A stretch of 64,000 bases of DNA from an uncultured Ruminococcus sp. (GTDB lineage Bacteria; Bacillota; Clostridia; Oscillospirales; Ruminococcaceae), in contig CAJTLC010000007.1 in NCBI GenBank assembly GCA_910576995.1, forward strand, positions 60,252-124,251, in the 5' to 3' direction. Every line of letters starts with the position of its first letter. Position 1 is the first letter of the stretch. The notes below the pieces were generated by a model, which saw nothing but the letters and a program-made list of their open reading frames with translations, searched no databases and was not told the DNA's origin. The position numbers and the translations under genes are program-made. Shown in pieces: positions 16,492-25,600 of this stretch.

Positions 16492-17901
16492 TCAATAATC
16501 GCCTGAGGTATCTTCCATAAGCTTGAATTCTATTTCGTATTTTGCGATTTTGCCGTCCTCAAAAACATGAGCGCAGGTTGCAGGAACCGTATCTCCTGCA
16601 CCGTATGATTCGCTGATCGTATCATAAAGTTCATCATAAGTTCTTACAGGAATTCCGTTTATCTTAGTGATGAAATCTTTCGGCTTGAGTTCAGTGTTGT
16701 AAATGTCGCAGTCCTCGTTTAGATCAGTGATGTAAATTCCATAAAAATCTTCGGGAAGATCATAACCCAGGTCGTCTTCAATAGTAGCTATTTTCGACTG
16801 ATCAGCCATATCTATCATCACGATGCCGATGCGGAATCTGCCGCCTATATAGCCGTTGCTTATCAATTCCTCGATTATCGGCTTCGCTTCGTTTATCGTT
16901 ATCGCAAAACCGAGTCCTTCATAATAGCTGCTGATGTACTTTGACGACGTAATGCCGATTACCTGACCGTACATATTTACAAGCGCGCCGCCCGAATTTC
17001 CGGGGCTTATATCAGCGTTGGTCTGTATACATTTCATCTCGAATCCCGTGGAATCGCTGCGAATTTCGCGATTTACCGCCGAAACTATACCGTCTGTCAC
17101 GGTATTCGAAAGTCCGGCGGGATTTCCTACGGCAATTACCTGTTCGCCAACCAATACTTCGTCGGAATCGCCAAGAGTTGCAGGGGAAAGACCGGTTCCT
17201 GAAATTTTCAAAACGGCAATATCGGTTTTGGAATCTCTGCCGACTATTTTTGCGGAATAAATGCTGCCGTCCGCCGTATGAACGTCGTGATAGCCTTCGG
17301 AATCCAGAACATGGGCGTTTGTGACGATATATCCGTCCTCATTTAGTATTACTCCCGAACCCGTTCCGAGAAGATCTTTATGAAAGGCGTCGGCGTACGT
17401 CTTTATTTCGACAATTGAATCTCTGACAGCCGCCGCGGCTCCCTCAGTGGTGTATTTACCGTTTTCGTTCTGAAATTTGGAGAGATCGGTCGCGCCTTTG
17501 GGTTTGCTTTCCTGATATATTACGACCTGTTCACCGCCAAGCGTCTTGATTCGGCTGCTTCCGGTCAGAATGTCGGCAACTATGCCGCCAAATCCAAAAA
17601 TGATGACGGCTATTACAAGAACGGCGAAAATAACAAGTGTGGCGCGCTCCTGTCTGATATGGCGCGTTTTTTCTTTTTCAGCCTGTACAGCGGCATTCTG
17701 ACGGCGCATTGGATCTTCGAATCCTATGGGTTCGTACATGAATGCGTCATAACGCGGCGGATTCATAGGATGCGGATCGTACCGGGCGCTCGGATTCTGC
17801 TGCGTATAAGGCCGCTGATCGGGATTATGACTGTTGCCGTTTGGATCATCCGGAGGAGACTGAGTTTGATCGCCTCCGAAAAATTTATCCATTTCGTCCA
17901 T
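16492..17901 (-). CDS. Membrane-anchored HtrA/DegP-type serine protease
   Basis: A surface quality-control protease. The start ATG after AAGGAGAAGAAT gives 469 residues; a frame 26 codons longer lies inside the upstream kinase gene. A Pro/Asn/Gln-rich cytoplasmic segment (1-85) precedes one membrane helix (88-110). The trypsin-like domain has the complete triad: H197 in VTNAHVLD, D227 in KTDIAVL, S303 in SPGNSGGAL. A single PDZ domain follows at about 370-460. It overlaps the end of the histidine kinase gene by 17 bases, so regulator, kinase and protease form one operon, comparable to CssRS-HtrA of Bacillus. Confidence 0.93.
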   Translation of the reverse strand: MDEMDKFFGGDQTQSPPDDPNGNSHNPDQRPYTQQNPSARYDPHPMNPPRYDAFMYEPIGFEDPMRRQNAAVQAEKEKTRHIRQERATLVIFAVLVIAVIIFGFGGIVADILTGSSRIKTLGGEQVVIYQESKPKGATDLSKFQNENGKYTTEGAAAAVRDSIVEIKTYADAFHKDLLGTGSGVILNEDGYIVTNAHVLDSEGYHDVHTADGSIYSAKIVGRDSKTDIAVLKISGTGLSPATLGDSDEVLVGEQVIAVGNPAGLSNTVTDGIVSAVNREIRSDSTGFEMKCIQTNADISPGNSGGALVNMYGQVIGITSSKYISSYYEGLGFAITINEAKPIIEELISNGYIGGRFRIGIVMIDMADQSKIATIEDDLGYDLPEDFYGIYITDLNEDCDIYNTELKPKDFITKINGIPVRTYDELYDTISESYGAGDTVPATCAHVFEDGKIAKYEIEFKLMEDTSGDY

Positions 17902-19444
17902 TATTCTTCTCCTTTTTGTCTTTATTAACTGTTCGTGGATCGACAGGAATGCGTATCTGAAATTCCGTATATTCTCCATAAACGCTCTTTACGACGATAT
18001 GACCATTGTGAAGATGAACTATTTTACGTGATATCGCCAATCCAAGACCGAGTCCCGATGTATCTTTGCCGCGCGATGAATCGGTTTTGTAGAATCTGTC
18101 GAAAACCTGCGGAATTTCGGAATCTTTCAGACCTTCGCCTGTATTTCTTATGCCGATTATACAGATATCGTCCTGCCTGTCGAAGCTGAACGAAAGCGTT
18201 CCGCCCTTATTTACGAATTTTACAGCGTTTTCAACAAGATTATAAATGACCTGCTGCATTAAATCGGCGTCCACGACTGCGGTCAGTCTGCTGCTGTCGA
18301 GTTCTTCAACTTCAAGTTCTTTTTCTTCGATGCGCTTTTCGAACATAAGGACAACCTTTATTACCAGATCAGTAATATTCGTCTCGTGAAAATTAGGCGA
18401 CATGGTTCCGGATTCGAAACGGCTCATATTTAGCATTGAAGTGATGAGAATGCGCAGACGCTGAATTTCCTGAGAAACAAGGACAAGATATTCCTGCTGG
18501 CGGCTTTTTTTTATAGTGCCGTCGAGAATTCCGTCAACAAATCCGCCTATAGTTGTAATAGGCGTGCGCAGTTCATGAGAAACGTTGGCAATGAACGTAC
18601 TGCTCTTCTCTTCGCTTTTTGAAACATTGGCGGCAAGAATATTTACGTGTTCGGTGATCTGTTTGAGATTTTCCGAAAGATCGGTATCAAGCTTTTCAGA
18701 AAAATCGCCCTTGGAGTACTTTTCGCTGATCTTCAGGAAATTATTTTCGAATTCGATATGCTTTTCGAATCGTCTTTTTATAATGAGATAACAGGAGACA
18801 AACGCTATGAGCATGATTGCAGCATATGCAAGAGTTATATTCATTGTAAATCGGTTGAGACCGTCTGTTCCGCCATAAACGAGAATATAGGAGGGAAGAA
18901 ATTTTTCGTTCTCCTGCTGAAGATAAAACTTTGAACCATATATGAGATATGGCTCGCTTTTCGACAGATAAGACGTTTTGTCAATGTCGAGATAATCGTC
19001 GGAATCCAGCGTATCGCGCATATCAATGGCAAGGGGCTTGACGTCGTCGTCGCTCCATTGTCTGCCAAGCAGCGCCGATCCGTTCTGATTATACATATAT
19101 ATGAGCACGTCATACTCGCACATGATATTCAGGCGCAATTCTTCAGCATATTCTACGTATCCTGCGCTGTTGCGTTCGTATTCGTCGCTTATGCAGCTGA
19201 CGAACATTTCGCCCATGGCTTTTATATCGTTGAGACGTGATTTTTTATAGATAGCCGCGCTGAGATTAACGATGAGTATACCTATCGTGACGAGAAAACA
19301 TAATATAACGATCAGTATATGCCGAAACAGACGATAAAAGGAACTTTTATTCTTTTGCAATTTTGTAATAAAGACGAGTATAATTACTCCTCTTCCTCCG
19401 CTTCGAATTTGTATCCTACGCCCCAGACAGTTTTCAGCGCCCAT
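17885..19444 (-). CDS. Sensor histidine kinase
   Basis: A membrane sensor kinase partner of the adjacent response regulator. Numbering from the most upstream ATG, membrane helix 1 is at about 42-64, an extracellular domain of about 135 residues follows, helix 2 is at about 202-224, then a HAMP-like linker. The phosphoacceptor H290 lies in FIANVSHELRTP; the ATPase domain has the N box NLVENAVKF (402-410), NTGEGL and GLGLGLAI. The start is uncertain: the ATG used here overlaps the regulator gene by 61 bases and lacks a binding site; TTG at 19360 is a likely alternative, or an ATT/ATA next to a GAGGAG site. The extracellular domain has no recognised fold. Confidence 0.9.
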   Translation of the reverse strand: MGAENCLGRRIQIRSGGRGVIILVFITKLQKNKSSFYRLFRHILIVILCFLVTIGILIVNLSAAIYKKSRLNDIKAMGEMFVSCISDEYERNSAGYVEYAEELRLNIMCEYDVLIYMYNQNGSALLGRQWSDDDVKPLAIDMRDTLDSDDYLDIDKTSYLSKSEPYLIYGSKFYLQQENEKFLPSYILVYGGTDGLNRFTMNITLAYAAIMLIAFVSCYLIIKRRFEKHIEFENNFLKISEKYSKGDFSEKLDTDLSENLKQITEHVNILAANVSKSEEKSSTFIANVSHELRTPITTIGGFVDGILDGTIKKSRQQEYLVLVSQEIQRLRILITSMLNMSRFESGTMSPNFHETNITDLVIKVVLMFEKRIEEKELEVEELDSSRLTAVVDADLMQQVIYNLVENAVKFVNKGGTLSFSFDRQDDICIIGIRNTGEGLKDSEIPQVFDRFYKTDSSRGKDTSGLGLGLAISRKIVHLHNGHIVVKSVYGEYTEFQIRIPVDPRTVNKDKKEKNNGRNG

Positions 19445-20091
19445 TTATCGGAAACGCCTTCGAGTTTTTCACGGAGACGCTTTATATGAACGTCAATAGT
19501 GCGCGAATCGCCGTAATATTCAAATCCCCATACCTCGTCGAGAAGCTGGTCGCGTGTGTAGACTCTGTTGGGATTGGAAGCCAGATAATAGAGCAGTTCC
19601 AGTTCTTTTGGCGGCGTATCAACGCTTTTTCCGTTGACTTTAAGTTCATACCGCGTCATATTGACGGACAGCTTATCATAGCGGACTTCCTTGATCTCCG
19701 GTTCAACGTTGATGCTGCCTACTCTGCGCGTAACAGCATTGATACGGGCAATAACTTCTTTGGCGTCAAAGGGCTTTACTATATAGTCGTCCGCGCCCAG
19801 TTCAAGACCGATGACCTTATCAATAGTTTCGCCTTTTGCCGTGATCATAATGATCGGCACGTTGGATTTTTTGCGGATCTCGCGGCATACCTGCCAGCCG
19901 TCTATACCGGGGAGCATTATATCGAGAAGAACCATATCAGGTTTAAGTGCATTAAATTTTACGACAGCTTCTTCACCGTCATGAGAAAGAATAACGCTGT
20001 AGCCGTCTTTTTCGAGATAAAGTCTCAGCAGATCGCAAATGTTTTTATCGTCGTCTACAATGAGTACTTTTAAGCTTTTTTCATTAGCCAT
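19384..20091 (-). CDS. OmpR/PhoB-family response regulator
   Basis: A two-domain DNA-binding regulator of 235 residues. The receiver domain (about 1-120) has the acidic pocket VDDD (12-15), phosphoacceptor D57 in VLLDIMLPG, T in MITAKGE and K in VKPFDAKE. The winged-helix domain (about 140-230) has VYTRDQLLDEVWG and the recognition region SRTIDVHIKRLREKL. The ATG is chosen because GAAGGAAGG lies 10 bases upstream; an upstream GTG lies within that site. The downstream kinase and HtrA protease are the probable signalling partner and target. Confidence 0.95.
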   Translation of the reverse strand: MANEKSLKVLIVDDDKNICDLLRLYLEKDGYSVILSHDGEEAVVKFNALKPDMVLLDIMLPGIDGWQVCREIRKKSNVPIIMITAKGETIDKVIGLELGADDYIVKPFDAKEVIARINAVTRRVGSINVEPEIKEVRYDKLSVNMTRYELKVNGKSVDTPPKELELLYYLASNPNRVYTRDQLLDEVWGFEYYGDSRTIDVHIKRLREKLEGVSDKWALKTVWGVGYKFEAEEEE

Positions 20092-20128
20092 ATTGTTGTA
20101 ACCTTCCTTCACAATTTATTATACATCT

Positions 20129-20157
20129 ATTATAACTCAATTACCGTGGATTGTCAA
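20129..20157 (-). promoter_or_regulatory. Consensus sigma-A promoter of the regulator-kinase-protease operon
   Basis: Read on the - strand: TTGACA, 17 bases, TATAAT, about 37 bases before the regulator ATG. A consensus promoter with no visible operator repeat for the regulator itself. Confidence 0.88.
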
Positions 20158-20260
20158 TTGATTTTTCTGTTTTTTCACGGAAATCCGTTTTTTTAGTCGC
20201 TCTAATTTCAAGTAGAACGACTATATCTGCGCTGCATTATCAAGTTGTTGACTTATAATG

Positions 20261-20293
20261 AAAAAACAGCGCCGCCGCGTATCGCGGCGGCTG
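20261..20293 (-). terminator. Terminator of the TPR-protein gene
   Basis: Read on the - strand, GCCGCCGCG-ata-CGCGGCGGC forms a very G/C-rich hairpin followed by GCTGTTTTTTC. It lies 7 bases after the stop of the TPR gene. The remaining about 100 bases up to the regulator promoter show no other feature. Confidence 0.85.
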
Positions 20294-20299
20294 AGATGA

Positions 20300-21334
20300 T
20301 CATTCTGATTTCGGGCGAAGCATAGCCGCCTTGGGATCCATCTGGAGAATAAGCTTTTTTACATCTTCATCGAGAGTAAGATTATAAGTAAGCTTTAAAG
20401 CGTTGAGAGCCTGCGGAATATCCTTTTTGCCGATATAATAGCTTGCAAGCTGAGCGGCAATTTCAATTACTCTCTTATTCGGCCCGTATTCGATATCGTA
20501 CTTCTTCATGGTATCGATAACTTTCTGAGGAGAGGGCTTTACAACGGGAGAACCTTTAAGATCTGCAACGTGCTTCAATTCAAGAGGAATTGCGGGATTC
20601 GGAGCGAACATTGCGCTTGCTGTGTAGAATACTACAGCGTCCTCATATTCTCCGCTGTCTACGAGAGTATATCCCACATTCGCGTAACAGCGCGCAATTG
20701 CAACCGGTGAAGAAGCTATTTCAAGGGTATCTCTTGTGACCTGAAGAACCATTTTCTTGTTGCGGATTATCTTGTATATCTCGGCAAGTTCAAATCTTGG
20801 GCCAACGTCTACGGGATTGTAGGAGATAGCCTTTTCGAGTATCGGGATAGCGTCTATATTCGCGCCCGTTTCAACGAGCAGATAGGCGTAGGTTGTGATA
20901 TATGCCGAAAAATCAAAGGGAGTGCGGCTGAGATTTTTCTCCTGTTTAAAGAGCATCTGACAGAGATTATCTTCAAAGGGATTTCTCAGCGAAACAAATT
21001 TTGAAGTTTCCGTTTCGGCGAAATCGAGCATGATCTTTTTATAAAGTTTTTCCGCAAGCGGCAGGGCTTCGAGGTTTTTCTTCTCATTTATGAGTTTAAG
21101 AATTTTGCCGTAGACCTCGTCAAGTCTCATTCCGTCAAGATAAGTGAGCCGCTGTAATTCTTCTTTTCGATCGGCAGGCATATTTTCCATAAGAAGTTCC
21201 CCTACGGCTTTTAATGCGGTGTAATCGCCTGTATGAGCGAATTTTTCGCCCTCGGCTTTAAGAATTTTTTCGTTTTCTTCAGGTGAATCGCCGAGTTTGC
21301 TTTTCAACGCTGCAATAATTTCATTGTATTCCAT
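20300..21334 (-). CDS. TPR-like helical repeat protein, unknown function
   Basis: A 344-residue soluble protein without signal peptide or membrane helix. The middle part shows TPR-like repeats, for example GANIDAIPILEKAISYNPVD (about 150-170), then the RFELAEIYKI and YANVGYTLVDSGEYEDAVVFYT helices near 175-240. The N-terminal MEYNEIIAALKSKLGDSPEE is not recognised. It follows the repeat-rich gene by 13 bases with only a weak binding site, so the two are likely one operon. It may be a scaffold; no function can be assigned. Confidence 0.75.
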   Translation of the reverse strand: MEYNEIIAALKSKLGDSPEENEKILKAEGEKFAHTGDYTALKAVGELLMENMPADRKEELQRLTYLDGMRLDEVYGKILKLINEKKNLEALPLAEKLYKKIMLDFAETETSKFVSLRNPFEDNLCQMLFKQEKNLSRTPFDFSAYITTYAYLLVETGANIDAIPILEKAISYNPVDVGPRFELAEIYKIIRNKKMVLQVTRDTLEIASSPVAIARCYANVGYTLVDSGEYEDAVVFYTASAMFAPNPAIPLELKHVADLKGSPVVKPSPQKVIDTMKKYDIEYGPNKRVIEIAAQLASYYIGKKDIPQALNALKLTYNLTLDEDVKKLILQMDPKAAMLRPKSE

Positions 21335-21347
21335 TTTATACCTCGTT

Positions 21348-23870
21348 TTATTTATTTCTCTTCGCCATTTCCTTCTGGAATTTAGCGTCGATCTTTTCCT
21401 GTTTCTTCAATGCCTTGAGTTCAGCCTTTGTAAGCGGTCTGTTCGGAGCAGGCGAGGCAGGTTTGCTGAGAGACGGTTTTGAAGACGGTGTTGAAAAAGA
21501 TGATGTTGTCGATGCTGATCTTGTTGGAATCTTGAATTCCTGATAAGCAGGGATATTGCTTTTCATTTTTGATTCTGCTTGTTTTCTTTCTTTCAGCGAA
21601 TTGTCGCCAAGCTGAGAGAGAACGTCCTCGATAGAAGAAAGAACGGCTGAACGCTGCTGAAGACCCTGCGTTTCGGTAAGGCTTTGATTTGCGTATTCTT
21701 TTGATTCAGAGATTGCGCTGATAAACGCCTGAGAAGTTGAACGCGCGTGGGGATTCGTAGCAATTTTAGAAACGTTTGCGGAAACCTGCGAGCCTTTTGC
21801 AGCTTCGGCAGCGGCGATACGCTGACCTGGAGTCATATCCTTGTAAGAAGTCGGAACTTCCTTTGCAGCGGCGATAGCGTCCTGCAAACGAGTATTTTTA
21901 TTAAAACTCGGAACGGTCGGAACAGGAATTTCCTGACCGGGAAGAGGAGTAAGGATAGGCTGACCGTTCTGATCGTAGCCTTGTATCTGCATCTGAACAT
22001 ATGTATAAATAGGCTGATTGTTTTCGTTGTAACCCGTGATCTGCGGAACGGAGAGTATCTGAGACGTATTTGCAGCTGTTGGAGCAGATGCGGGCATAAC
22101 AGGCTGAACAGGAACAGGGGCAGGAGTTGGCATGACAGGCTGAACAGGAACAGGAGCGGGAGTTGGCATGACAGGCTGAACAGGAACAGGAGCGGGAGTT
22201 GGCATGACAGGCTGAACGGGAACAGGAGCGGGAGCGACAGGCTGAACAGGTGCAGGTGAATTCAATGCGTTGAGTGCGGCGTTGATATCATCAAGTACAG
22301 GCGGGGCGGTTTGGGATGCAGGTTCAGAAACTATTTCCTCAATAACAGGTTCTTTGACAGGAGCGATATCTTCCAGAACGGGAGCGGAAATTTCCTCGAT
22401 AACAGGCTCTTTGACAGGAGCGATATCTTCCAGAACGGGAGCGGAAATTTCCTCGATAACAGGCTCTTTGACAGGAGCGATATCTTCCAGAACGGGAGCG
22501 GAAATTTCCTCGATAACAGGCTCTTTGACAGGAGCGATATCTTCCAGAATAGGAGCGGAAATTTCCTCAATAACAGGCTCTTTGACAGGAGCGATATCTT
22601 CCAGAACGGGAGCGGAAATTTCCTCGATAACAGGCTCTTTGACAGGAGCGATATCTTCCAGAATAGGAGCGGAAATTTCCTCAATAACAGGCTCTTTGAC
22701 AGGAGCGATATCTTCCAGAACGGGAGCGGAAATTTCCTCGATAACAGGTTCTTTGACAGGAGCGATATCTTCCAGAACGGGAGCGGATATCTCCTCAATT
22801 TCGGGTTTATTTTCAGGAGCAGCAGCTTCGGATTTCTTTTCAGGAGTTTCCTTTGCTTCTTTCGTTTCTTCTGCGGTAGATTCAGCCTCGACAGGCTTTG
22901 TCTCTGCAAACGGCTCGCCGAAAAGTTGATTTGCGATCAAATCCCAATCGCTGCTGAGACCGAGATTTTCTTCTTCAGGCTCAGATTCTTCCACGGCGGC
23001 AGGGGTTTCCTTAATAGCAGACATATGTTCTTCTTCAACGTCGATAACGTCGGAGTCGTTATCGTATCTGCCGGCTTCTTCTTCGAGTTCTTCGGAAAGA
23101 ATTTCCACAGCGTTGTTCTTTGGGGCTTCGTTTTTCGGCTGATCTATCGAGAACATACTGAGTATATCTTCATCGCTGATCTCGGACTGTTCAGGCTCTT
23201 TTCCTTCAGCTGCGGGAGTCTGCTGAATCGCCGCGAGCGCCTCAGATATATCGTCGATAACGGGAGGCTCTTCCTTGACTTCCGGCGCAGTTTTTTCTTC
23301 TGCTGCCGGCGTGGAAATTGCAAACTGCGCAAGAAAATCATCGTCATCATTCGGGGGTTCCGCAGCGGATTCCTCTGTTGGCTTCTGGATAGCGAATTGC
23401 GCGAGGAAATCGTCTTCCTGCTTAGGTTCTTCCTTAGGCGGTTCTGGTTTCTTTATTGCAAATTTCGCGAGTTCTTCGTCCATTGCATTTTCCGGAAGCG
23501 CAGGAGCAGTCTGGATCGGCTCAGGTTCGGGTTCTGGAATCGGCTCGGGTTCTGGCTGCTGACCTGTTATCCTTGCTGTGGTATTGCCAAGCGGAACGAT
23601 TCCCTCGTCGCCGAGTCCTCTCTTTACGCGCAGCTTTTCCTCTTTTAGGAGGGCTTTCATTTCCTTTTGATCCGCCTTGATCATTTCTTTTGCAATCTTG
23701 GTTTTGCATTTTTCACAGGTAATTTCGCCAAGATCAGTCATTTTTGAACTGCGGCGGTAGCGATTGACGTTTTCAGGCTTCATAAGATTGATTCCGCAGC
23801 CTGTTTTCTTATCGTTGAAAGTACCGTGGACCTCATCGTTGAAAGAGGCGGTTATAAGTGTTATTTCCAT
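21348..23870 (-). CDS. Large acidic repeat protein with N-terminal cysteine motif, unknown function
   Basis: 840 residues. The ATG is chosen because GGAG lies 6 bases upstream; another ATG four codons earlier overlaps that site. The N-terminal 75 residues contain CGINLM and CEKCKTKI, a possible zinc site. A long acidic, Pro/Glu-rich linker follows with short recurring motifs such as DDDFLAQFAI. Then come eight copies of a 19-residue repeat (PVIEEISAPVLEDIAPVKE) and four copies of a 12-residue repeat (APVPVQPVMPTP). The C-terminal 200 residues are helical and basic, ending in KKQEKIDAKFQKEMAKR. No signal peptide or membrane helix. No known homologue is recognised. Confidence 0.8.
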   Translation of the reverse strand: MEITLITASFNDEVHGTFNDKKTGCGINLMKPENVNRYRRSSKMTDLGEITCEKCKTKIAKEMIKADQKEMKALLKEEKLRVKRGLGDEGIVPLGNTTARITGQQPEPEPIPEPEPEPIQTAPALPENAMDEELAKFAIKKPEPPKEEPKQEDDFLAQFAIQKPTEESAAEPPNDDDDFLAQFAISTPAAEEKTAPEVKEEPPVIDDISEALAAIQQTPAAEGKEPEQSEISDEDILSMFSIDQPKNEAPKNNAVEILSEELEEEAGRYDNDSDVIDVEEEHMSAIKETPAAVEESEPEEENLGLSSDWDLIANQLFGEPFAETKPVEAESTAEETKEAKETPEKKSEAAAPENKPEIEEISAPVLEDIAPVKEPVIEEISAPVLEDIAPVKEPVIEEISAPILEDIAPVKEPVIEEISAPVLEDIAPVKEPVIEEISAPILEDIAPVKEPVIEEISAPVLEDIAPVKEPVIEEISAPVLEDIAPVKEPVIEEISAPVLEDIAPVKEPVIEEIVSEPASQTAPPVLDDINAALNALNSPAPVQPVAPAPVPVQPVMPTPAPVPVQPVMPTPAPVPVQPVMPTPAPVPVQPVMPASAPTAANTSQILSVPQITGYNENNQPIYTYVQMQIQGYDQNGQPILTPLPGQEIPVPTVPSFNKNTRLQDAIAAAKEVPTSYKDMTPGQRIAAAEAAKGSQVSANVSKIATNPHARSTSQAFISAISESKEYANQSLTETQGLQQRSAVLSSIEDVLSQLGDNSLKERKQAESKMKSNIPAYQEFKIPTRSASTTSSFSTPSSKPSLSKPASPAPNRPLTKAELKALKKQEKIDAKFQKEMAKRNK
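22093..22236 (-). repeat. Four tandem 36-bp repeats in coding sequence
   Basis: Four head-to-tail 36-bp units encode APVPVQPVMPTP in the protein above. Units are nearly identical at the DNA level, so recent expansion by slippage or unequal crossing over is likely. Confidence 0.85.
22341..22796 (-). repeat. Eight tandem 57-bp repeats in coding sequence
   Basis: Eight units of exactly 57 bp code for a 19-residue acidic repeat. Units differ by only a few bases; the Val/Ile variant (PVLED or PILED) occurs in the order V V I V I V V V, a higher-order pattern that suggests duplication of two-unit blocks. Because 57 is a multiple of three, long open frames also appear by chance in other frames; these are not genes. 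Confidence 0.93.
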
Positions 23871-24227
23871 AACGTTCTCCATTCTGCGGCAATTCCGCAG
23901 CTTCGCTTTACGGCAGCGAAAGCCGATTTATTTTCGGGCAGCACCATTAGAACCTGTCTGCATAGATGACCTCCTCTGGGTTCAGTGAAGCGTCGTCTAT
24001 CTTGTCGTTGCGGTGCAGATCAATACTATACAGATACATTATAACAAATTCATCAAAAAAAATCAACAGTTTCTTTAAAAATAAAGCCTTATATTATACT
24101 AAAAATAAAATTTTCAGCGGAAATAACAAAATGTTATTGATTTTTTTGTCAAATATTCCCTTGAAAAGTTAAGAATCTCTTTCATGACTTGAAGCATGAA
24201 AATGTTTGTATGTTGCTTATGACCTTT
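23871..24227. other. A/T-rich intergenic region with a decayed repeat end
   Basis: No gene is seen. TTAGAACCTGTCTGCATAG near 23948 matches the end of family-2 elements (compare AGAACCTGTCCACATAG at 53270) but no partner end is found nearby, so this is probably a decayed or partial copy. The rest is A/T-rich and carries the 5' flank of the repeat-protein gene. Confidence 0.5.
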
Positions 24228-24395
24228 TTAGAGCTTGTGTTCATAGGTGAAGTATGCGTATTTTCGAGCATAATTTGTATGCTGACAAGGAAAAAACACG
24301 CAGGAATACTGTCATATTGCAAGTGTTTTTGACGAAGTTCAGCATACAAATTTGCCGAAAAGACGTCTGCTGAACCTATGAACACAAGCTCTTAT
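24228..24395 (+). repeat. Family-2 palindromic element, copy 1
   Basis: About 167 bp, bounded by terminal inverted repeats AGAGCTTGTGTTCATAGGT and its exact complement. Most of the interior also pairs: TTTTCGAGCATAATTTGTAT against the complement of a segment ending ATTTGCCGAAAA, and AAAAACAC against GTGTTTTT. The element could thus form one long imperfect hairpin. No coding capacity. Same family as the elements at 52673 and 53268. Confidence 0.85.
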
Positions 24396-24481
24396 ACTAA
24401 ACGCTGCACAATACATAAAAAGATACTGAACAGGCTCTTAAAAAATTATATAAGTTTTTTTAAAAAAAAATCAATTTACTC

Positions 24482-24510
24482 TTGCAGTATTTATTGTTTT
24501 GTAGTATAAT
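24482..24510 (+). promoter_or_regulatory. Sigma-A promoter of the glycosyltransferase/purine gene run
   Basis: TTGCAG, 17 bases, TATAAT, about 65 bases before the glycosyltransferase ATG. The next intergenic spacers downstream are short, so this could serve the first genes through purM. No guanine or adenine riboswitch fold is seen in the leader. Confidence 0.75.
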
Positions 24511-24574
24511 TAAAAGTGTATTTATTGTTATTCGGCTGCGAGAGAATCGCGGTTCGGAGACTGGAGGTTTAAAT

Positions 24575-25585
24575 ATGAAACTTGTTTCTGTAGTTGTACC
24601 ATGCTACAATGAACAGGAGGTTCTCCCGATGTTCTATGAGGAGATCACCAAAGTAACGGCAGGAATGGCTAAAGAACATCCTGATCTGGAATTTGAGTAT
24701 CTTTTTATAAATGACGGCTCAAAGGACAGAACTCTTGAGATCTTCAGAGAACTTGCCGATAAGGACAAGCGTGTGAGATATATCTCGTTTTCCCGTAATT
24801 TCGGCAAAGAATCAGGTATGTACGCCGGTTTGAAAAATGCAAAGGGCGACTATGTTGTCGTTATGGACGCCGATCTTCAGCATCCTCCTGCTTTTCTGCC
24901 CGAAATGTACAATTATGTCAAGGACGGCGAATTCGATTGCGCCACAACAAGACGCGTCAGCAGAACCGGCGAATCAAAAGTTCGTTCCGCTTTTGCACGT
25001 CTTTTCTATAAGATAATGAATAAGATCTCTCAGACGGAAATAGTTGACGGCGCTCAGGATTTTCGCTTCATGACGCGGCAGATGGTCGACGCTATCCTCG
25101 AAATGTCGGAATATAACCGCTTTTCAAAGGGAATTTTCAGTTGGGTGGGCTTTAAGGTAAAATATATGCCTTATGAAAACGTCGAGCGTATGGCAGGCAC
25201 GACCTCGTGGTCGTTCTGGGGATTGTTTAAATATTCCCTCGAGGGCATCATGGCGTTTTCGACCGCGCCGCTCTCACTGTCCGTATTCTTCGGGATCGCA
25301 AGTTTTCTGGCGGCGGTCATCCTCGTTTTCATGGGACTTGTCATAGCTCTGTTTACCGATATTTCAATGGGCTGGTTTTTTGTTATATCTGCTATTCTCG
25401 CTGTTGGCGGAATTCAGCTCGGCTGTACGGGGATTCTTGGAATGTACCTTGCAAAAGCCTATATGGAAGTTAAAAAGCGTCCCATTTATATCGCAGGCGA
25501 GACCGATGAAATTTATCGCAGCCGTAAAAATAACGGCGCGCAGGCTGTTTCGCTCGAGAAAAACGATGTCTCTCCGCAGCAATAA
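24575..25585 (+). CDS. GT2 family glycosyltransferase (dolichyl/polyprenyl-phosphate type, GtrB/DPM1-like)
   Basis: Transfers a sugar from a nucleotide donor, probably to polyprenyl phosphate, at the inner face of the membrane. The ATG after CTGGAGGTTTAAAT gives 336 residues. The GT-A domain (about 1-215) begins VSVVVPCYNEQEVLP and has the acidic MDADLQHPP motif near residue 98 and DFRFM near 165. Two membrane helices at about 235-260 and 270-300 place it with GtrB/YkoT-like enzymes. No flippase gene is adjacent, so the acceptor is unknown. Confidence 0.88.
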   Translation: MKLVSVVVPCYNEQEVLPMFYEEITKVTAGMAKEHPDLEFEYLFINDGSKDRTLEIFRELADKDKRVRYISFSRNFGKESGMYAGLKNAKGDYVVVMDADLQHPPAFLPEMYNYVKDGEFDCATTRRVSRTGESKVRSAFARLFYKIMNKISQTEIVDGAQDFRFMTRQMVDAILEMSEYNRFSKGIFSWVGFKVKYMPYENVERMAGTTSWSFWGLFKYSLEGIMAFSTAPLSLSVFFGIASFLAAVILVFMGLVIALFTDISMGWFFVISAILAVGGIQLGCTGILGMYLAKAYMEVKKRPIYIAGETDEIYRSRKNNGAQAVSLEKNDVSPQQ

Positions 25586-25600
25586 GGCGGTGATCGGCTG

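Noticed and set aside
22341..22796. Possible CRISPR array
   Set aside because: The repeats are directly adjacent 57-bp coding units without unique spacers, and no cas genes are nearby.
22311..23648. Long open frames on the + strand opposite the repeat protein (up to 445 codons)
   Set aside because: They arise because the 57-bp and 36-bp repeat units are multiples of three; no ribosome binding site and the encoded products are low-complexity repeats with no known features.
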